Assembly (NCBI GenBank): GCA_047974625.1
Contig: JBKECK010000115.1
Location: 38,869-102,868 of the forward strand
Length of the DNA: 64,000 bases
Direction: 5' to 3'
Origin: CADEDH01 sp047974625
Lineage (GTDB): Bacteria > Actinomycetota > Acidimicrobiia > Acidimicrobiales > SZUA-35
The notes below the pieces were generated by a model. It saw only the letters and a program-made list of their open reading frames with translations, was not told the origin of the DNA and ran no database searches. The translations under genes and the position numbers were made by a program. The number at the start of each line of letters is the position of its first letter. The first letter of the stretch is position 1. Of this stretch, positions 43,117 through 52,408 are shown in pieces.

Positions 43117-44849
43117 GCCGCCGCTCCTTCCCCGAGCTGCGAATCGACGATCTCGGCGTAGGTGGGGCAGGTGACCACCAGCTCGTCGTGGCGACCCCGG
43201 CCCACGATCCGACCGTTCTCGAGGACCAGGATCTCGTCCGCGTCGATGATCGTCGACACCCGTTGGGCCACCACCAACACGGCCGAGTCGCGGGTGTGAG
43301 GGGCAAGCGCGGCCCGGAGCCGGGCGTCGGTGGCCAGGTCAAGGGCGGAGAACGAATCGTCGAACACATAGATCTGGGGGTTGACCACCAAGGCCCGGGC
43401 GATGGAAAGCCGTTGCCGCTGCCCGCCGGACACGTTGGTGCCGCCCTGACTGATGGGGCTGTCGAGACCGTCGGGCATGGCCCGCACGAAGTCGGCGGCC
43501 TGGGCGATGTCCAGCGCCTGCCACAGATCCGCGTCGGTGGCGTCCGGCCGACCGAACCGGAGGTTGGAGCCCACGGTGCCCGAAAACAGATAGGGCTTCT
43601 GGGGGACATACCCCACCGACGACCAGAGCAGCTCCGGGTCGAGACGGCGGACGTCGACCCCGTCCACCAGAACCGACCCGTCGGTGGCGTCGAACAGACG
43701 CGAGACCAGGTTGACCATGGTGGTCTTGCCGGCCCCGGTGGAACCGATGATGGCGGTGGTCTGGCCCGGACCGAGCCGGAACGAGATGTCCTCCAGGACC
43801 GCCTGCTGGGCCCCCGGGTACTGGAAGCAGACGTCACGGAACTCGACCGTGGCCCTCTCGATGGGTACCCGGACCGGGTCCTCGGGCGGCTTGACCGACG
43901 GCTCGGTGGACAGCACCTCCTGGATACGGTCGCCGGCCACCGCGGAACGGGGGATCATCGACACCATGAACGTGCCCATGACCACGGCCATGAGGATCTG
44001 GATCAGATAGCTCAGGTAGGCGACCAGGGAGCCGACCTGCATGTCGCCGGCACCGATCCGCCGGGCGCCGACGTAGAGCACACCGACACTGGACAGGTTC
44101 ACTACCAACCCGATGGTGGGGAAGATGAAGGCCTGGAGGCGGCCGGCCCGGAGCGAGACCTCGGTGAGCTCGTCGTTGGCCTGGGCGAACCGGGCCCGCT
44201 CCTCGGGTTCGCGCACGAAGGCCCGCACCACCCGGAGGCCGGTGATCTGCTCGCGCAGCACCAGGTTGACCCGGTCGATCCGGAACTGCATTGCCTGGAA
44301 GGCGGGCACCATGCGCACCACCACCAGACCCAGGACCACCACGGTGGCGGGGATGGCCACCGCCAGCACGACCGACAGGCCCACGTCCTCGCGGATGGCC
44401 ATGATCAGGCCGATGACCATGGTGAGGGGGGCGGCGATCATCATGGTGGTGGCCATCACCACGAGCAGCTGGATCTGCTGGACGTCGTTGGTGACCCGGG
44501 TGATGAGCGAGGCGGCGCCGAAATGGCCTAGCTCCCGGGCCGAGAAGTCGGTGACCTGGTGGAACAGGTCGCGCCGGAGGTCGCGACCGAACCCCATGGC
44601 CGCCCTGGCGCCGAACCAGACCGCGGCGATGGAGAAGACCACCTGGACCAGGGTGACGGCGAGCATGCGGCCGCCCTCCCGCCAGATGACGTCGGTGTCG
44701 CCGGTAATGACGCCCCGGTCGATCAGTTCGGCGTTCAGGCTCGGGAGGAGCAGGGAGGCCGAGGTCTGCACCGCCTGAAGCACCACGACCAGCAGCAGGA
44801 TCCGCCGGTAGGGCCACAGATGGCTCCGGAACAGGCGACGGAGGCTCAC
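43113..44849 (-). CDS. ABC exporter half-transporter, subunit 1 of a heterodimer
   Basis: 578 residues from GTG 44849, overlapping the TetR stop by four bases; the frame is open upstream only as antisense. Six membrane helices start at WPYRRILLLVVVLQAVQTSA. The ATPase has Walker A TAIIGSTGAGKTTMVNL, Q loop YVPQKPYLF, signature NVSGGQRQRLSIARALV and Walker B IYVFDDSFSALDL. The residue after the Walker B Asp is Asp (DDS), not Glu, and the H-loop His is Gln (VAQRVSTI), so this subunit carries the degenerate site typical of asymmetric exporters. ATP hydrolysis would occur mainly at the partner's consensus site. Confidence 0.92.
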   Translation of the reverse strand: MSLRRLFRSHLWPYRRILLLVVVLQAVQTSASLLLPSLNAELIDRGVITGDTDVIWREGGRMLAVTLVQVVFSIAAVWFGARAAMGFGRDLRRDLFHQVTDFSARELGHFGAASLITRVTNDVQQIQLLVVMATTMMIAAPLTMVIGLIMAIREDVGLSVVLAVAIPATVVVLGLVVVRMVPAFQAMQFRIDRVNLVLREQITGLRVVRAFVREPEERARFAQANDELTEVSLRAGRLQAFIFPTIGLVVNLSSVGVLYVGARRIGAGDMQVGSLVAYLSYLIQILMAVVMGTFMVSMIPRSAVAGDRIQEVLSTEPSVKPPEDPVRVPIERATVEFRDVCFQYPGAQQAVLEDISFRLGPGQTTAIIGSTGAGKTTMVNLVSRLFDATDGSVLVDGVDVRRLDPELLWSSVGYVPQKPYLFSGTVGSNLRFGRPDATDADLWQALDIAQAADFVRAMPDGLDSPISQGGTNVSGGQRQRLSIARALVVNPQIYVFDDSFSALDLATDARLRAALAPHTRDSAVLVVAQRVSTIIDADEILVLENGRIVGRGRHDELVVTCPTYAEIVDSQLGEGAAA

Positions 44850-45511
44850 GGGCGTTCCTCCGCCGGCCGGGCCTCCCCGTGGAGGAACAGGTCGACCACC
44901 TCGGCGGGTGGGGCCGGTGCGGTGGCCATGAGGGGGTGGGAGCAGGCCATCGTGACCGCCCACAGGTACCGGGCCGCCGTCGGCGCGTCGACCCGGAGGG
45001 TGTCGGGGGCGTCCGACAGGAGCTCGATGAGGGCGGGGCTGGTCAGGGGGCCGGCCCGGACCTGGTGGGGCCGGGAGGCGCCGACCCAGGAGATCAGCTT
45101 CCAGACCCGTTCGATCCGTTCCTGGATGGCGACCACGGCGGCGACGAGACGGTCGGTGAGCTCGAGGGTGGGGTCGATGGCGGAGAAGCGGTCCTCCAGC
45201 TGGCCCCGGTCGAACGCGGCGTCCACCGCCGCGTCGATGAGCTCGTCCTTGTCGGCGAACACCCGGAAGACGGTGCCCTCGGCCACGCCGGCGGCGGCGG
45301 CGATCTGGCGGGTGGTGACCGCGCCCCCGCACTCGGCCAGCAGGGGGACGGTGGCGGCGATGATGGAGGCCCGCCGCTCCTCGGCCGGCAGGGCCTGGGC
45401 CCGGCCCGAACCGCCGCAGGAATCGAAATCCGGTTCGTCGGAAACCACCCGGTCACCGGGTTCGGGATCGGTGATCCCGGTGCGTCGCACCGGGGGGCGG
45501 GAGGTGATCAT
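44846..45511 (-). CDS. TetR-family transcription regulator
   Basis: 221 residues from ATG 45511; a GTG at 45544 is in frame but lies inside the palindrome and is unlikely. The N-terminal helix-turn-helix is AEERRASIIAATVPLLAECG, then TRQIAAAAGVAEGTVFRVFA and DKDELIDAAVDAAF. The ligand-binding domain is variable and unassigned. It leads an operon with both ABC exporter genes, so it should sense a compound that the exporter removes. A perfect 32-bp palindrome immediately upstream is the likely autoregulatory operator. Confidence 0.9.
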   Translation of the reverse strand: MITSRPPVRRTGITDPEPGDRVVSDEPDFDSCGGSGRAQALPAEERRASIIAATVPLLAECGGAVTTRQIAAAAGVAEGTVFRVFADKDELIDAAVDAAFDRGQLEDRFSAIDPTLELTDRLVAAVVAIQERIERVWKLISWVGASRPHQVRAGPLTSPALIELLSDAPDTLRVDAPTAARYLWAVTMACSHPLMATAPAPPAEVVDLFLHGEARPAEERP

Positions 45512-45522
45512 CGCCCCACCAT

Positions 45523-45554
45523 AACCGTCTGAGTGAGTGCTCACTCAGACGGTT
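45523..45554. promoter_or_regulatory. Perfect 32-bp palindrome, likely TetR operator
   Basis: AACCGTCTGAGTGAG, two bases (TG), then CTCACTCAGACGGTT: 15-bp perfect inverted arms centred at 45538/45539. It begins 11 bases upstream of the regulator ATG and covers the expected promoter. The inner TGAGTGAG/CTCACTCA core resembles known operators of TetR-type efflux regulators. It could also act as a hairpin ending the upstream ligase transcript. Confidence 0.75.
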
Positions 45555-45566
45555 GGACCGGTCGGA

Positions 45567-47213
45567 TCAGGACGCCAGTTCGAGGTCGGCGTCGAGGTAC
45601 TGCTGGCGACACAGGGCCCGCTGGAGCTTGCCGGAGCTCGTCTTGGGCAGGGTCCCGGGTTTGACCAGGGCCACGTCACGGACCGGGATCCCGACCGCCT
45701 CCAGGGCCTGGTGCTGGATGGCCTCGGTGAGGGCGGCCCGGTCGTCGGCCCGGGTCTCGGCCACCACGACGACCCTCTCCTTGCCGGCTCGGCCCGGCAG
45801 GCCGAAGGCGATTACGTTGCCGGCCCTGACCCCGTCCACGGTGCCGATGGCCCGCTCGATGTCCTGGGGGTAGACGTTGCGGCCCCCGACGATGATGACG
45901 TCCTTGATCCGTCCGCACATGGCCATCTGACCGTCGACCAGGTAGGCCAGGTCGCCCGTCCGGAGCCACTCGCCGTCGAAGCTCTCGTCGTCGGCGTCGG
46001 GGTGACGGTAGTAGCCGTTCATCACCGAGGTGCCGGCGATCTGGAGCTCACCGACCTGACGTTCGCCCAGCTCATCCCCGGTCCTGGGGTCGACGATCCG
46101 GAACCGGAGCCCGGGCACGGGCCGGCCGAGGAGGACGATCTCGCGGGCGTCGGGGTGGCCGGCGTCGACGGCGACGGCCTTGTGGTCGCGTTCGAGGGCC
46201 ACCCCGTCGACGGTGTCGGTGACGAGCCCGGTCATGGGGACCGGGAACGAGCCGGCGATGGCCACCTCGGCCATGCCGAAGGCGGGGAACACGGCCCCGG
46301 CCCGCATGCCGTGACGGGCGCCGGCCTCGATGAAGGCCCGGACGCTGTCGGGGTCCACCGGCTCGGCCCCGTTGAGGGCGATCCGCAGCCGGGACAGGTC
46401 GAGCACGGTGTCGCTGCGGCGCAGAGCCCGGGTGGCGAGGACGTAGCTGAAGTTCGGACCCGCGGTGGCCGTCCCGCCGTAGGTGGAGATCCACTCCATC
46501 CACCGGGCCGGGGAGGCCATGAAGTCCTGGGGGGCGCCCACCACCAGGTCGAGGCCGGTGGCCATGGGCAGGATGCAGAAGCCGACCAGGCCCATGTCGT
46601 GGTAAAGAGGCAGCCAGGACACCAGGACGTCCTCGTCGACGTCCACCGAGGCGGCGGCGCAGATGGCGTCGAGGTTGGCCGCCACCACATGGTTGGCCAG
46701 CATCACCCCCTTGGGTTCGGAGGTGGATCCGCTGGTGAACTGGAGCACGAACAGGTCGTCCTCGTCGTAGCCGGGCCGGACGAAGGCGTCCGCGGTGACC
46801 CCGCTGGTGGCCGGGTCCAGGTCGGCCAGGGGGTACAGCGGCGGATCACCCGGCTCGACGGCCACGAACGGGGCCAGGTCGTTGTCGATGAGCACGGCGA
46901 CGCTCTCGGCCGCCCGCACCCGGGCCTTGGTGGTGGCGGTGAACTCCTCGATGGAGGACAGGCGCATGGGTAGCGGCAGCACCACCGGGGTGGCCCCGGT
47001 CAGCCACACCGCCTGGAGGGCAGTGACCAGTTCGGGTGTGGTGGGCCCGAGCAGGGCGACCCGGTCGCCGTGGGACACCCCACGCTGCTGCAGGGCGGCG
47101 GCCACGGCCCTGGCCCGCTCGTGCAGCTCACCCCACGACATCGACAGCGGCTCGGGACCGGTCACAAAGGTGATCCGGCCATCCCCCTTGGCCGCGTGTT
47201 CGATTCGACTCAC
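45567..47213 (-). CDS. Fatty-acyl-AMP ligase (FAAL-type adenylate-forming enzyme)
   Basis: 548 residues from GTG 47213; the frame remains open far upstream but that part is antisense to the hydrolase gene. Core motifs: LQFTSGSTSEPKGVMLANHV (P loop), SWLPLYHDMGLVGFCILPMA (FAAL hallmark), ALNGAEPVDPDSVRAFIEAG, LRTGDLAYLVDGQMAMCGRI and the catalytic Lys region LPKTSSGKLQRALC. It activates a fatty acid as acyl-AMP, usually for transfer to a carrier protein rather than CoA. No carrier protein or polyketide gene is next to it, so the acceptor is unknown. Confidence 0.88.
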   Translation of the reverse strand: MSRIEHAAKGDGRITFVTGPEPLSMSWGELHERARAVAAALQQRGVSHGDRVALLGPTTPELVTALQAVWLTGATPVVLPLPMRLSSIEEFTATTKARVRAAESVAVLIDNDLAPFVAVEPGDPPLYPLADLDPATSGVTADAFVRPGYDEDDLFVLQFTSGSTSEPKGVMLANHVVAANLDAICAAASVDVDEDVLVSWLPLYHDMGLVGFCILPMATGLDLVVGAPQDFMASPARWMEWISTYGGTATAGPNFSYVLATRALRRSDTVLDLSRLRIALNGAEPVDPDSVRAFIEAGARHGMRAGAVFPAFGMAEVAIAGSFPVPMTGLVTDTVDGVALERDHKAVAVDAGHPDAREIVLLGRPVPGLRFRIVDPRTGDELGERQVGELQIAGTSVMNGYYRHPDADDESFDGEWLRTGDLAYLVDGQMAMCGRIKDVIIVGGRNVYPQDIERAIGTVDGVRAGNVIAFGLPGRAGKERVVVVAETRADDRAALTEAIQHQALEAVGIPVRDVALVKPGTLPKTSSGKLQRALCRQQYLDADLELAS

Positions 47214-47351
47214 GATGGTGCACACACCAGATTCGACCCGCGGACGGGAGCGGAGGTTACGCCCCGGGGCCGCACGACCCGAACGGGGGGCCGGAGGCAA
47301 AGGTGGGACGCGTGCTATCCGCAGCGGTCCGAGGCGGGCTAGCTTCCGTGG

Positions 47352-49106
47352 ATGACCGGGTTGAGGGTCGAGGTGAGAAGTAGGGAGCCGTACGCCGGGG
47401 GTAGGCGATTCGGCTCGGTGGGGGCCTACGAGCTGGTGGACGCCACCGTGGTCCACGGGTTCGATCCCCACCACCCGGCCAACCGGGCCGTCATCGACCT
47501 GGACCGGGCCCCCACCCGGGCCGACGGCCGGGTGGAGACCCGGCACCGGGTCCAGGTACTGCGTCCCGCCGAGGGGTCGGGGAACGGGGCGGCCCTGATA
47601 GACGTGGTGAACCGGGGCCGACCGACCGCCACCCGGTTCCTGTGCCGGGACGACAGCGACCCCCTGCTGCTGCCGCCCGAACCGGCCCCGGGGGACGGCT
47701 ACCTGATGGAGCAGGGGTGGACGGTGGTCTTCTGCGGCTGGCAGCACGACCTCACCGCCCACCCCGGCCTGCTCGGCCTGGACGCCCCGACCGCGGTGGG
47801 GGTGCCGCCCGGTGAGATCTGCTACCGGTTCCAGCTCCCCGCCCACCAGACCACCGTTGCCCTCGGCCTGCCCGGCCACCGGCCCCAGGCCGCGGTCGGC
47901 CCCGGGGAGCTGTGGGAGACCGACGACGACGGCGGCGCGGCCCGGCTGGTACCGGCGGCCGAGTGGGCGTTCGCCAAGGAGGGGATCCCCAATCCCCGGT
48001 TCGTGCACCGCCGGTCGGGGTTCCAGGCCGGGCGCCGCTACGAGATCCGCTACCAGACCGCCGGGTCGGTGGTGGGCGGGGTGGGTCTCCTGGCCCTGCG
48101 GGACCTGGCCGCCGCCCTCCGCACCGACCACGACACCATCCTCGGCTTCGGGGTCTCCCAGTGCGGTCGGGTCCTCCGCCAGTTCCTGGCCGACGGGTTG
48201 AACCTGGCCCCCGGAGGTGGACCCGCCTTCGACGGTCTGGCCGTACTGATCGCCGGGGGCCGGTTGGGGGCGTTCAACGTCCGGTACGGCAATCCGGGGG
48301 TCCTGCCCGCCGGTGACGAGGGCATGGACGGGCCCGTCCGCTACGACCAGCTCCTGGCCCCGCTCCGGGCGGTCGGCGCCGCCCCGAAGGTCCTGGCCAT
48401 CAACACCGCCACGGAGTACTGGCGGGGGGACGGGGCGCTGGTCCACCTGGCCGTCGACCGGAGCCGGATGGTGGACGCCCCGCCTGATCCCGACACCCGC
48501 GTCTGGGCCGTGGCCGGCACCCAACACACCGCCGGGGTGGTCCCCCAGATCGACGTCGACCCGTACCTGGGCGATCGGGGACGGTACGGGTTCAACACCG
48601 TGGACTGGCGGCCGGTGGCCCGGGCCGGGCTGGTCGCCCTGCACCGGTGGGCGACCGACGGTACCGAACCCCCACCGGACTGCCATCCCCGCATCGACGA
48701 CGGCACCGCCGTGGAGCGCTCGGCGGCGGTGCCGGCCGGGCGGACGCCGCCCACCATCCCGGCCGACGCGCCGCCCGGGCCCGTGAGTTCGCTCGACGTC
48801 GACGGGAACGAGGCCGCCGGGGTCCGGCTCCCGGACCTCACCGTGCCCCTCGGGGTACACACCGGCTGGAACCTCCGCCACCCCGACACCGGCGGCGGCG
48901 ACCAGCCCCTGGCCCTGCGGGGGGCCACCACCTGGTTCGCCCCCGACGACCTGGCCGCCCGCTACGGCGACCCGGCCGGTCACGCCAACCGGGTCCGGGC
49001 CGCGGCCGACGAGCTGGCCGGGGCCGGTTACGTCCTCGCGGAGGACGTCGACGTGCTGGTGTCGGACGCCGCGGCCCGCTGGGCCGACGCCCACCGCCCC
49101 CGCTAG
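47352..49106 (+). CDS. Alpha/beta-hydrolase domain protein (PF20091-like)
   Basis: 584 residues from ATG 47352. It starts with LRVEVRSREPYAGGRRFGSV, GAYELVDATVVHGFDP, and later has NRGRPTATRFLC and QGWTVVFCGWQHDL, the usual N-terminal pattern of this large actinobacterial/proteobacterial family. The nucleophile region reads GFGVSQCGRVLRQFL; related proteins mostly have SQSGRFLR, so the second Ser is Cys here while the first Ser is kept. The C-terminal half (TEYWRGDGALVHLAVD, WAVAGTQHTAG) carries the probable acid and His. It is presumably an esterase or lactonase; the substrate is unknown. There is no signal peptide. Confidence 0.75.
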   Translation: MTGLRVEVRSREPYAGGRRFGSVGAYELVDATVVHGFDPHHPANRAVIDLDRAPTRADGRVETRHRVQVLRPAEGSGNGAALIDVVNRGRPTATRFLCRDDSDPLLLPPEPAPGDGYLMEQGWTVVFCGWQHDLTAHPGLLGLDAPTAVGVPPGEICYRFQLPAHQTTVALGLPGHRPQAAVGPGELWETDDDGGAARLVPAAEWAFAKEGIPNPRFVHRRSGFQAGRRYEIRYQTAGSVVGGVGLLALRDLAAALRTDHDTILGFGVSQCGRVLRQFLADGLNLAPGGGPAFDGLAVLIAGGRLGAFNVRYGNPGVLPAGDEGMDGPVRYDQLLAPLRAVGAAPKVLAINTATEYWRGDGALVHLAVDRSRMVDAPPDPDTRVWAVAGTQHTAGVVPQIDVDPYLGDRGRYGFNTVDWRPVARAGLVALHRWATDGTEPPPDCHPRIDDGTAVERSAAVPAGRTPPTIPADAPPGPVSSLDVDGNEAAGVRLPDLTVPLGVHTGWNLRHPDTGGGDQPLALRGATTWFAPDDLAARYGDPAGHANRVRAAADELAGAGYVLAEDVDVLVSDAAARWADAHRPR

Positions 49107-49132
49107 GGCGGGCGGCGGGACGACCCGGGGAT

Positions 49133-50878
49133 TTAGGCCGACGGAGCCGGCCGAGTGCCCCGCTGGAGGGTGCCCGGGTGGGCGCCGGTGAGCTCGCCCT
49201 CGGCCGCCACCACCTCGCCACCCTTGATGGTGGCCACGTAGCCCTCGGCCTCCTGCATCAGGCGGGTCCCCCCGGCGGGCAGGTCGGAGACCAGGTGCGG
49301 GGGGTGGATGAGGAGCCGGTCGTAGTCGATCACGTTGAGGTCGGCCAGGTAGCCGGGGGCCACCACACCACGGTCGAGCCAGCCGACGTGGGCGGCGGTC
49401 CGCTGGGTCTGCTGGTGGACCACGAACTCGAGGTCGAGCCGTTCGCCCCGGGTCCGGTCACGGGTCCAGTGGGTGATGGCCGTGGTCGGGAAGCTGCCGT
49501 CGGAGATGGCGTTGCAGTGGGCGCCCGCGTCGGACAGGCCGAACAGGGTGTTGGGTGACACGATCATCTCGCGCAGGTCGTCGAGGTTGCCCTGGGCGTA
49601 GTTCATCAGGGGTACGTACAGCAGGCGCCGACCGTGGTCGTCGAGCAGGGCGTCGTAGAGGACCGCGGCCGGGTCGGCCCCGGAGGCAGCGGCCAGACCG
49701 GCGATCGAGTGCTCGGCCGGGGGTTCGTAGTCGGGCGGATCGGTGAGGGGGAACATCCGGTCGTAGCCCCGCACGATCAGCTCCAGGAAGTCACGGGCCC
49801 GTATCTCGGCGTGCTCGGCCAGGATCCTGGCCTTGACCTCGGGGTTGGCCAGGATGTCGGCCCGTTCCACCACCGGCAGGTGGTGGTAGCGCTTGTAGGT
49901 GGCGCACCGGCCGATCGGGTTGGCGGTGGCGGTGAGGCCGATCAGGACCCCGATGGGACGGACCCCCACCTGGGCCCGGGCGGTGGCGCCGGCCGCGTTC
50001 CAGGTGTCGATGGCTGACAGGAGCTCCCGGTACCGGTACGGGGTCTCGTCGTTCTGCTGGACGGTGAAGCTCATGGGCCGCCCGATCTCGGTGGCGATCC
50101 GGCCGAGGAGCTCGAACTCCCGGGCCACCAGCTCGTCGTCGGCCGACTGGTAGACGTCGGAGATGAGCTGGACCACTCCGGTGCCGGCTCGGTTGAGGGC
50201 CCGGGCGATGCCGAGGACCTCGTCGGCGGCGGCCTCGAGAGTGCCGATCGACTCGCCGGTCGAGGTGCGGTGGGCCCAGGTGCGGGAGGTGGTGAACCCG
50301 AGGGCACCGGAGCGGATCGCCGCCTCGGCCAGGCGGCTCATGGCGTCTATCTCCTCGGGCGTAGCCCGGCTGGTGCGGTCGGCCCCCCGGTCGCCCATGA
50401 CGTAGGTGCGGAGGGCGGCGTGGGGCACCTGGGTGCCGACGTCCATCGTCCAGCGGCGGGCGTCGAGCACGTCGAGATACTCGGTGAAGCTCTCCCAGCC
50501 CCAGGTCATCCCCTCGGCCAGGGCGGTGCCGGGAATGTCCTCCACCCCTTCCAAGAGGGAGATCAGCCAGTCGTGTTTCTCGGGACGGGCGGGGGCGAAG
50601 CCGACGCCACAATTGCCCATCACCATCGAGGTGACCCCGTTGATCGAGGACGGGGCGAGGTCCGCGTCCCAGGTGGCCTGGCCGTCGTAGTGGGTGTGGA
50701 TGTCGACCCAGCCGGGGGTGACGACCAGACCCTCGGCGTCGACGGTGCGGCGGGCGGGGCCGTCGGCGTCGTCACCGACGGCCACGATGCGGCCGTCGCG
50801 AACGGCCACGTCGGCCTGGTGGCGGGGGGCACCGGTGCCGTCGACGACGGTGCCGTTGGTGATCAGGAGGTCGTGCAT
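49133..50878 (-). CDS. D-aminoacylase-like amidohydrolase
   Basis: 581 residues from ATG 50878. The amidohydrolase metal motif is at TPGWVDIHTHYDGQATWD, with GVTSMVMGNCGVGFAPARPE after it. Later residues include NAISDGSFPTTAITHW and the closing GYLADLNVIDYDRLLIHPPH. It belongs to the N-acyl-D-amino-acid deacylase/dihydroorotase-like group (amidohydrolase 3), which hydrolyses C-N bonds of acylated or cyclic amides. The true substrate is unknown. It is convergent to the hydrolase gene (26 bases apart) and upstream of it on its strand is the acyl-CoA dehydrogenase. Confidence 0.87.
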   Translation of the reverse strand: MHDLLITNGTVVDGTGAPRHQADVAVRDGRIVAVGDDADGPARRTVDAEGLVVTPGWVDIHTHYDGQATWDADLAPSSINGVTSMVMGNCGVGFAPARPEKHDWLISLLEGVEDIPGTALAEGMTWGWESFTEYLDVLDARRWTMDVGTQVPHAALRTYVMGDRGADRTSRATPEEIDAMSRLAEAAIRSGALGFTTSRTWAHRTSTGESIGTLEAAADEVLGIARALNRAGTGVVQLISDVYQSADDELVAREFELLGRIATEIGRPMSFTVQQNDETPYRYRELLSAIDTWNAAGATARAQVGVRPIGVLIGLTATANPIGRCATYKRYHHLPVVERADILANPEVKARILAEHAEIRARDFLELIVRGYDRMFPLTDPPDYEPPAEHSIAGLAAASGADPAAVLYDALLDDHGRRLLYVPLMNYAQGNLDDLREMIVSPNTLFGLSDAGAHCNAISDGSFPTTAITHWTRDRTRGERLDLEFVVHQQTQRTAAHVGWLDRGVVAPGYLADLNVIDYDRLLIHPPHLVSDLPAGGTRLMQEAEGYVATIKGGEVVAAEGELTGAHPGTLQRGTRPAPSA

Positions 50879-51000
50879 GGGTTCGCTCCGGGCAAGGGCG
50901 GGGCCAGAACACCCCGCACGGACGGTCACGACGAGGAAACGAGAGACCTGGCGCCCATCTTAGGTTCGGCCTTCGAACTACTTCCAGTGGCCGGACCGTC

Positions 51001-52257
51001 TCAGCGGGGCACGTCCCGCCAGGCGGCCCCCCGGTGGGGGTCGGGTTCGCGGGGCAGGCCGAGGACGCGTTCCCCCACGATGTTGCGTTGGATCTCCGAG
51101 GTTCCACCCTCGATCGAGTTGGCCCGGGTGCGGAGGAACTGGGTGATCCACTCGTCGGCGTCGGCGTCGGCGTCGGCGTCGTCGGCCGGCCAGGCCAAGG
51201 CGTGGGCGCCGAGGAGCCCCACGGCCACCTCCTGGAGCCGCTGGTTGGTGACGGCTTTGGCGATCTTGGTGATCGACCCCTCCGGTCCGGGTGGCTGACC
51301 GGCCCGGGCTCGGGCCCTGCGTCGCTCGGCCGTCCAGGCCAGGATCCGGTCGTGGGTGTAGGCCCGCGCCAGTTCGTCGCGGACCACCGGGTCGGTGGTG
51401 GCCCCGAGCCGACGGGCCATGGCCAGCACCTCGGCCAGCGGTTTCCCACCCAGGATCTCGTCGGAAGCCCGGCGCTTCCTGCGAACGCCCGACAGGGCGT
51501 GGCGTTCGGCCCCAAGGGTGGTCATGGCCGCGGCCCAGCCCTCACCGACCGGGCTGATCCGGTCGATGTCGGCCACCCGGACGTCGCTGAGGACGACCTC
51601 GTTGAACTCCCGCTGACCGGCGATGTTGACCAACGGCCGGACCTCGACCCCCGGGGCCCGCATATCGAGCCCGAAGTAGGTGATCCCGGCGTGCTTGGCC
51701 ACCCCGGGATCGGTGCGGGCGATCAGCATGGCCCGCTCCGATTCGTGCCCGAACGTGGTCCACACCTTCTGCCCGTTGACCACCCACTCGTCGCCGTCCC
51801 GCACCGCTGTGGTGGCCAGGGAGGCCATGTCGGATCCGGCTCCGGGCTCCGAGAACAGCTGGGACCAGCGCTCCTCCCCGGTGAGTAGTGGGGGCAGGAG
51901 ACGCCGTTGCGTTTCGTCGGACGCCCACTGGCGGATCGTCGGGGCGGCCAGCGGCAGGCCGGACCCGCGGGGGACGTGGGGTACCTGCCAGGCGGCCAGG
52001 AGGGTCAGGGCCCGGCGGGCGTCGTCGGTGGACATGCCCCGGCCGCCGTGCTCGGGGGCGTAGTGGGGGGCCACCCAGCCTTCCCGGCCGAGCGTCCGGA
52101 CCACCGCTGGGTTGTCGAGTCCGGCCTTGAGGCGCTGGACCGCAGCGTCGTCGTCGGCCGCCACCGCGGCCTCCCAACCCGGCGACACCAGGCGGCGGAC
52201 CAGGGCTTCGAGTTCGGCCCTACCGGGGAAGTCGGCCAGGTCGTCCAGGGGGTTCAT
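51001..52257 (-). CDS. Acyl-CoA dehydrogenase
   Basis: 418 residues from ATG 52257. The FAD-enzyme pattern is seen in GREGWVAPHYAPEHGGRGMS, SQLFSEPGAGSDMASLATTA, GDEWVVNGQKVWTTFGHESE and the C-terminal RANSIEGGTSEIQRNIVGER with the catalytic Glu. It oxidises an acyl-CoA to the 2-enoyl-CoA, here probably a branched, cyclic or sterol-side-chain substrate as in many actinobacterial FadE proteins. A hexanucleotide run (GTCGGC, 51154-51186) encodes an Asp-Ala repeat before the last helix, a likely replication-slippage insertion. It is divergent from the first amidase gene. Confidence 0.9.
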   Translation of the reverse strand: MNPLDDLADFPGRAELEALVRRLVSPGWEAAVAADDDAAVQRLKAGLDNPAVVRTLGREGWVAPHYAPEHGGRGMSTDDARRALTLLAAWQVPHVPRGSGLPLAAPTIRQWASDETQRRLLPPLLTGEERWSQLFSEPGAGSDMASLATTAVRDGDEWVVNGQKVWTTFGHESERAMLIARTDPGVAKHAGITYFGLDMRAPGVEVRPLVNIAGQREFNEVVLSDVRVADIDRISPVGEGWAAAMTTLGAERHALSGVRRKRRASDEILGGKPLAEVLAMARRLGATTDPVVRDELARAYTHDRILAWTAERRRARARAGQPPGPEGSITKIAKAVTNQRLQEVAVGLLGAHALAWPADDADADADADEWITQFLRTRANSIEGGTSEIQRNIVGERVLGLPREPDPHRGAAWRDVPR

Positions 52258-52408
52258 CGGGGCGAAGGTAGCCCCGCCACCGCCCCCGGCCCCCATCGGT
52301 GGCCCGACCCCGCGGCCCGGTGCCGACTGGCCCCCGGGGGAGGGATCCCGTACGGTCCACCCACCAGCATCGGGCTGCGGGCCGCCGGCCGAACGAGAGG
52401 ATCTCGCC

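Noticed and set aside
45567..49094. Single 1175-residue minus-strand protein
   Set aside because: Only the last 548 residues match a family; the rest is antisense to the well-supported hydrolase gene and has the biased composition of a shadow frame.
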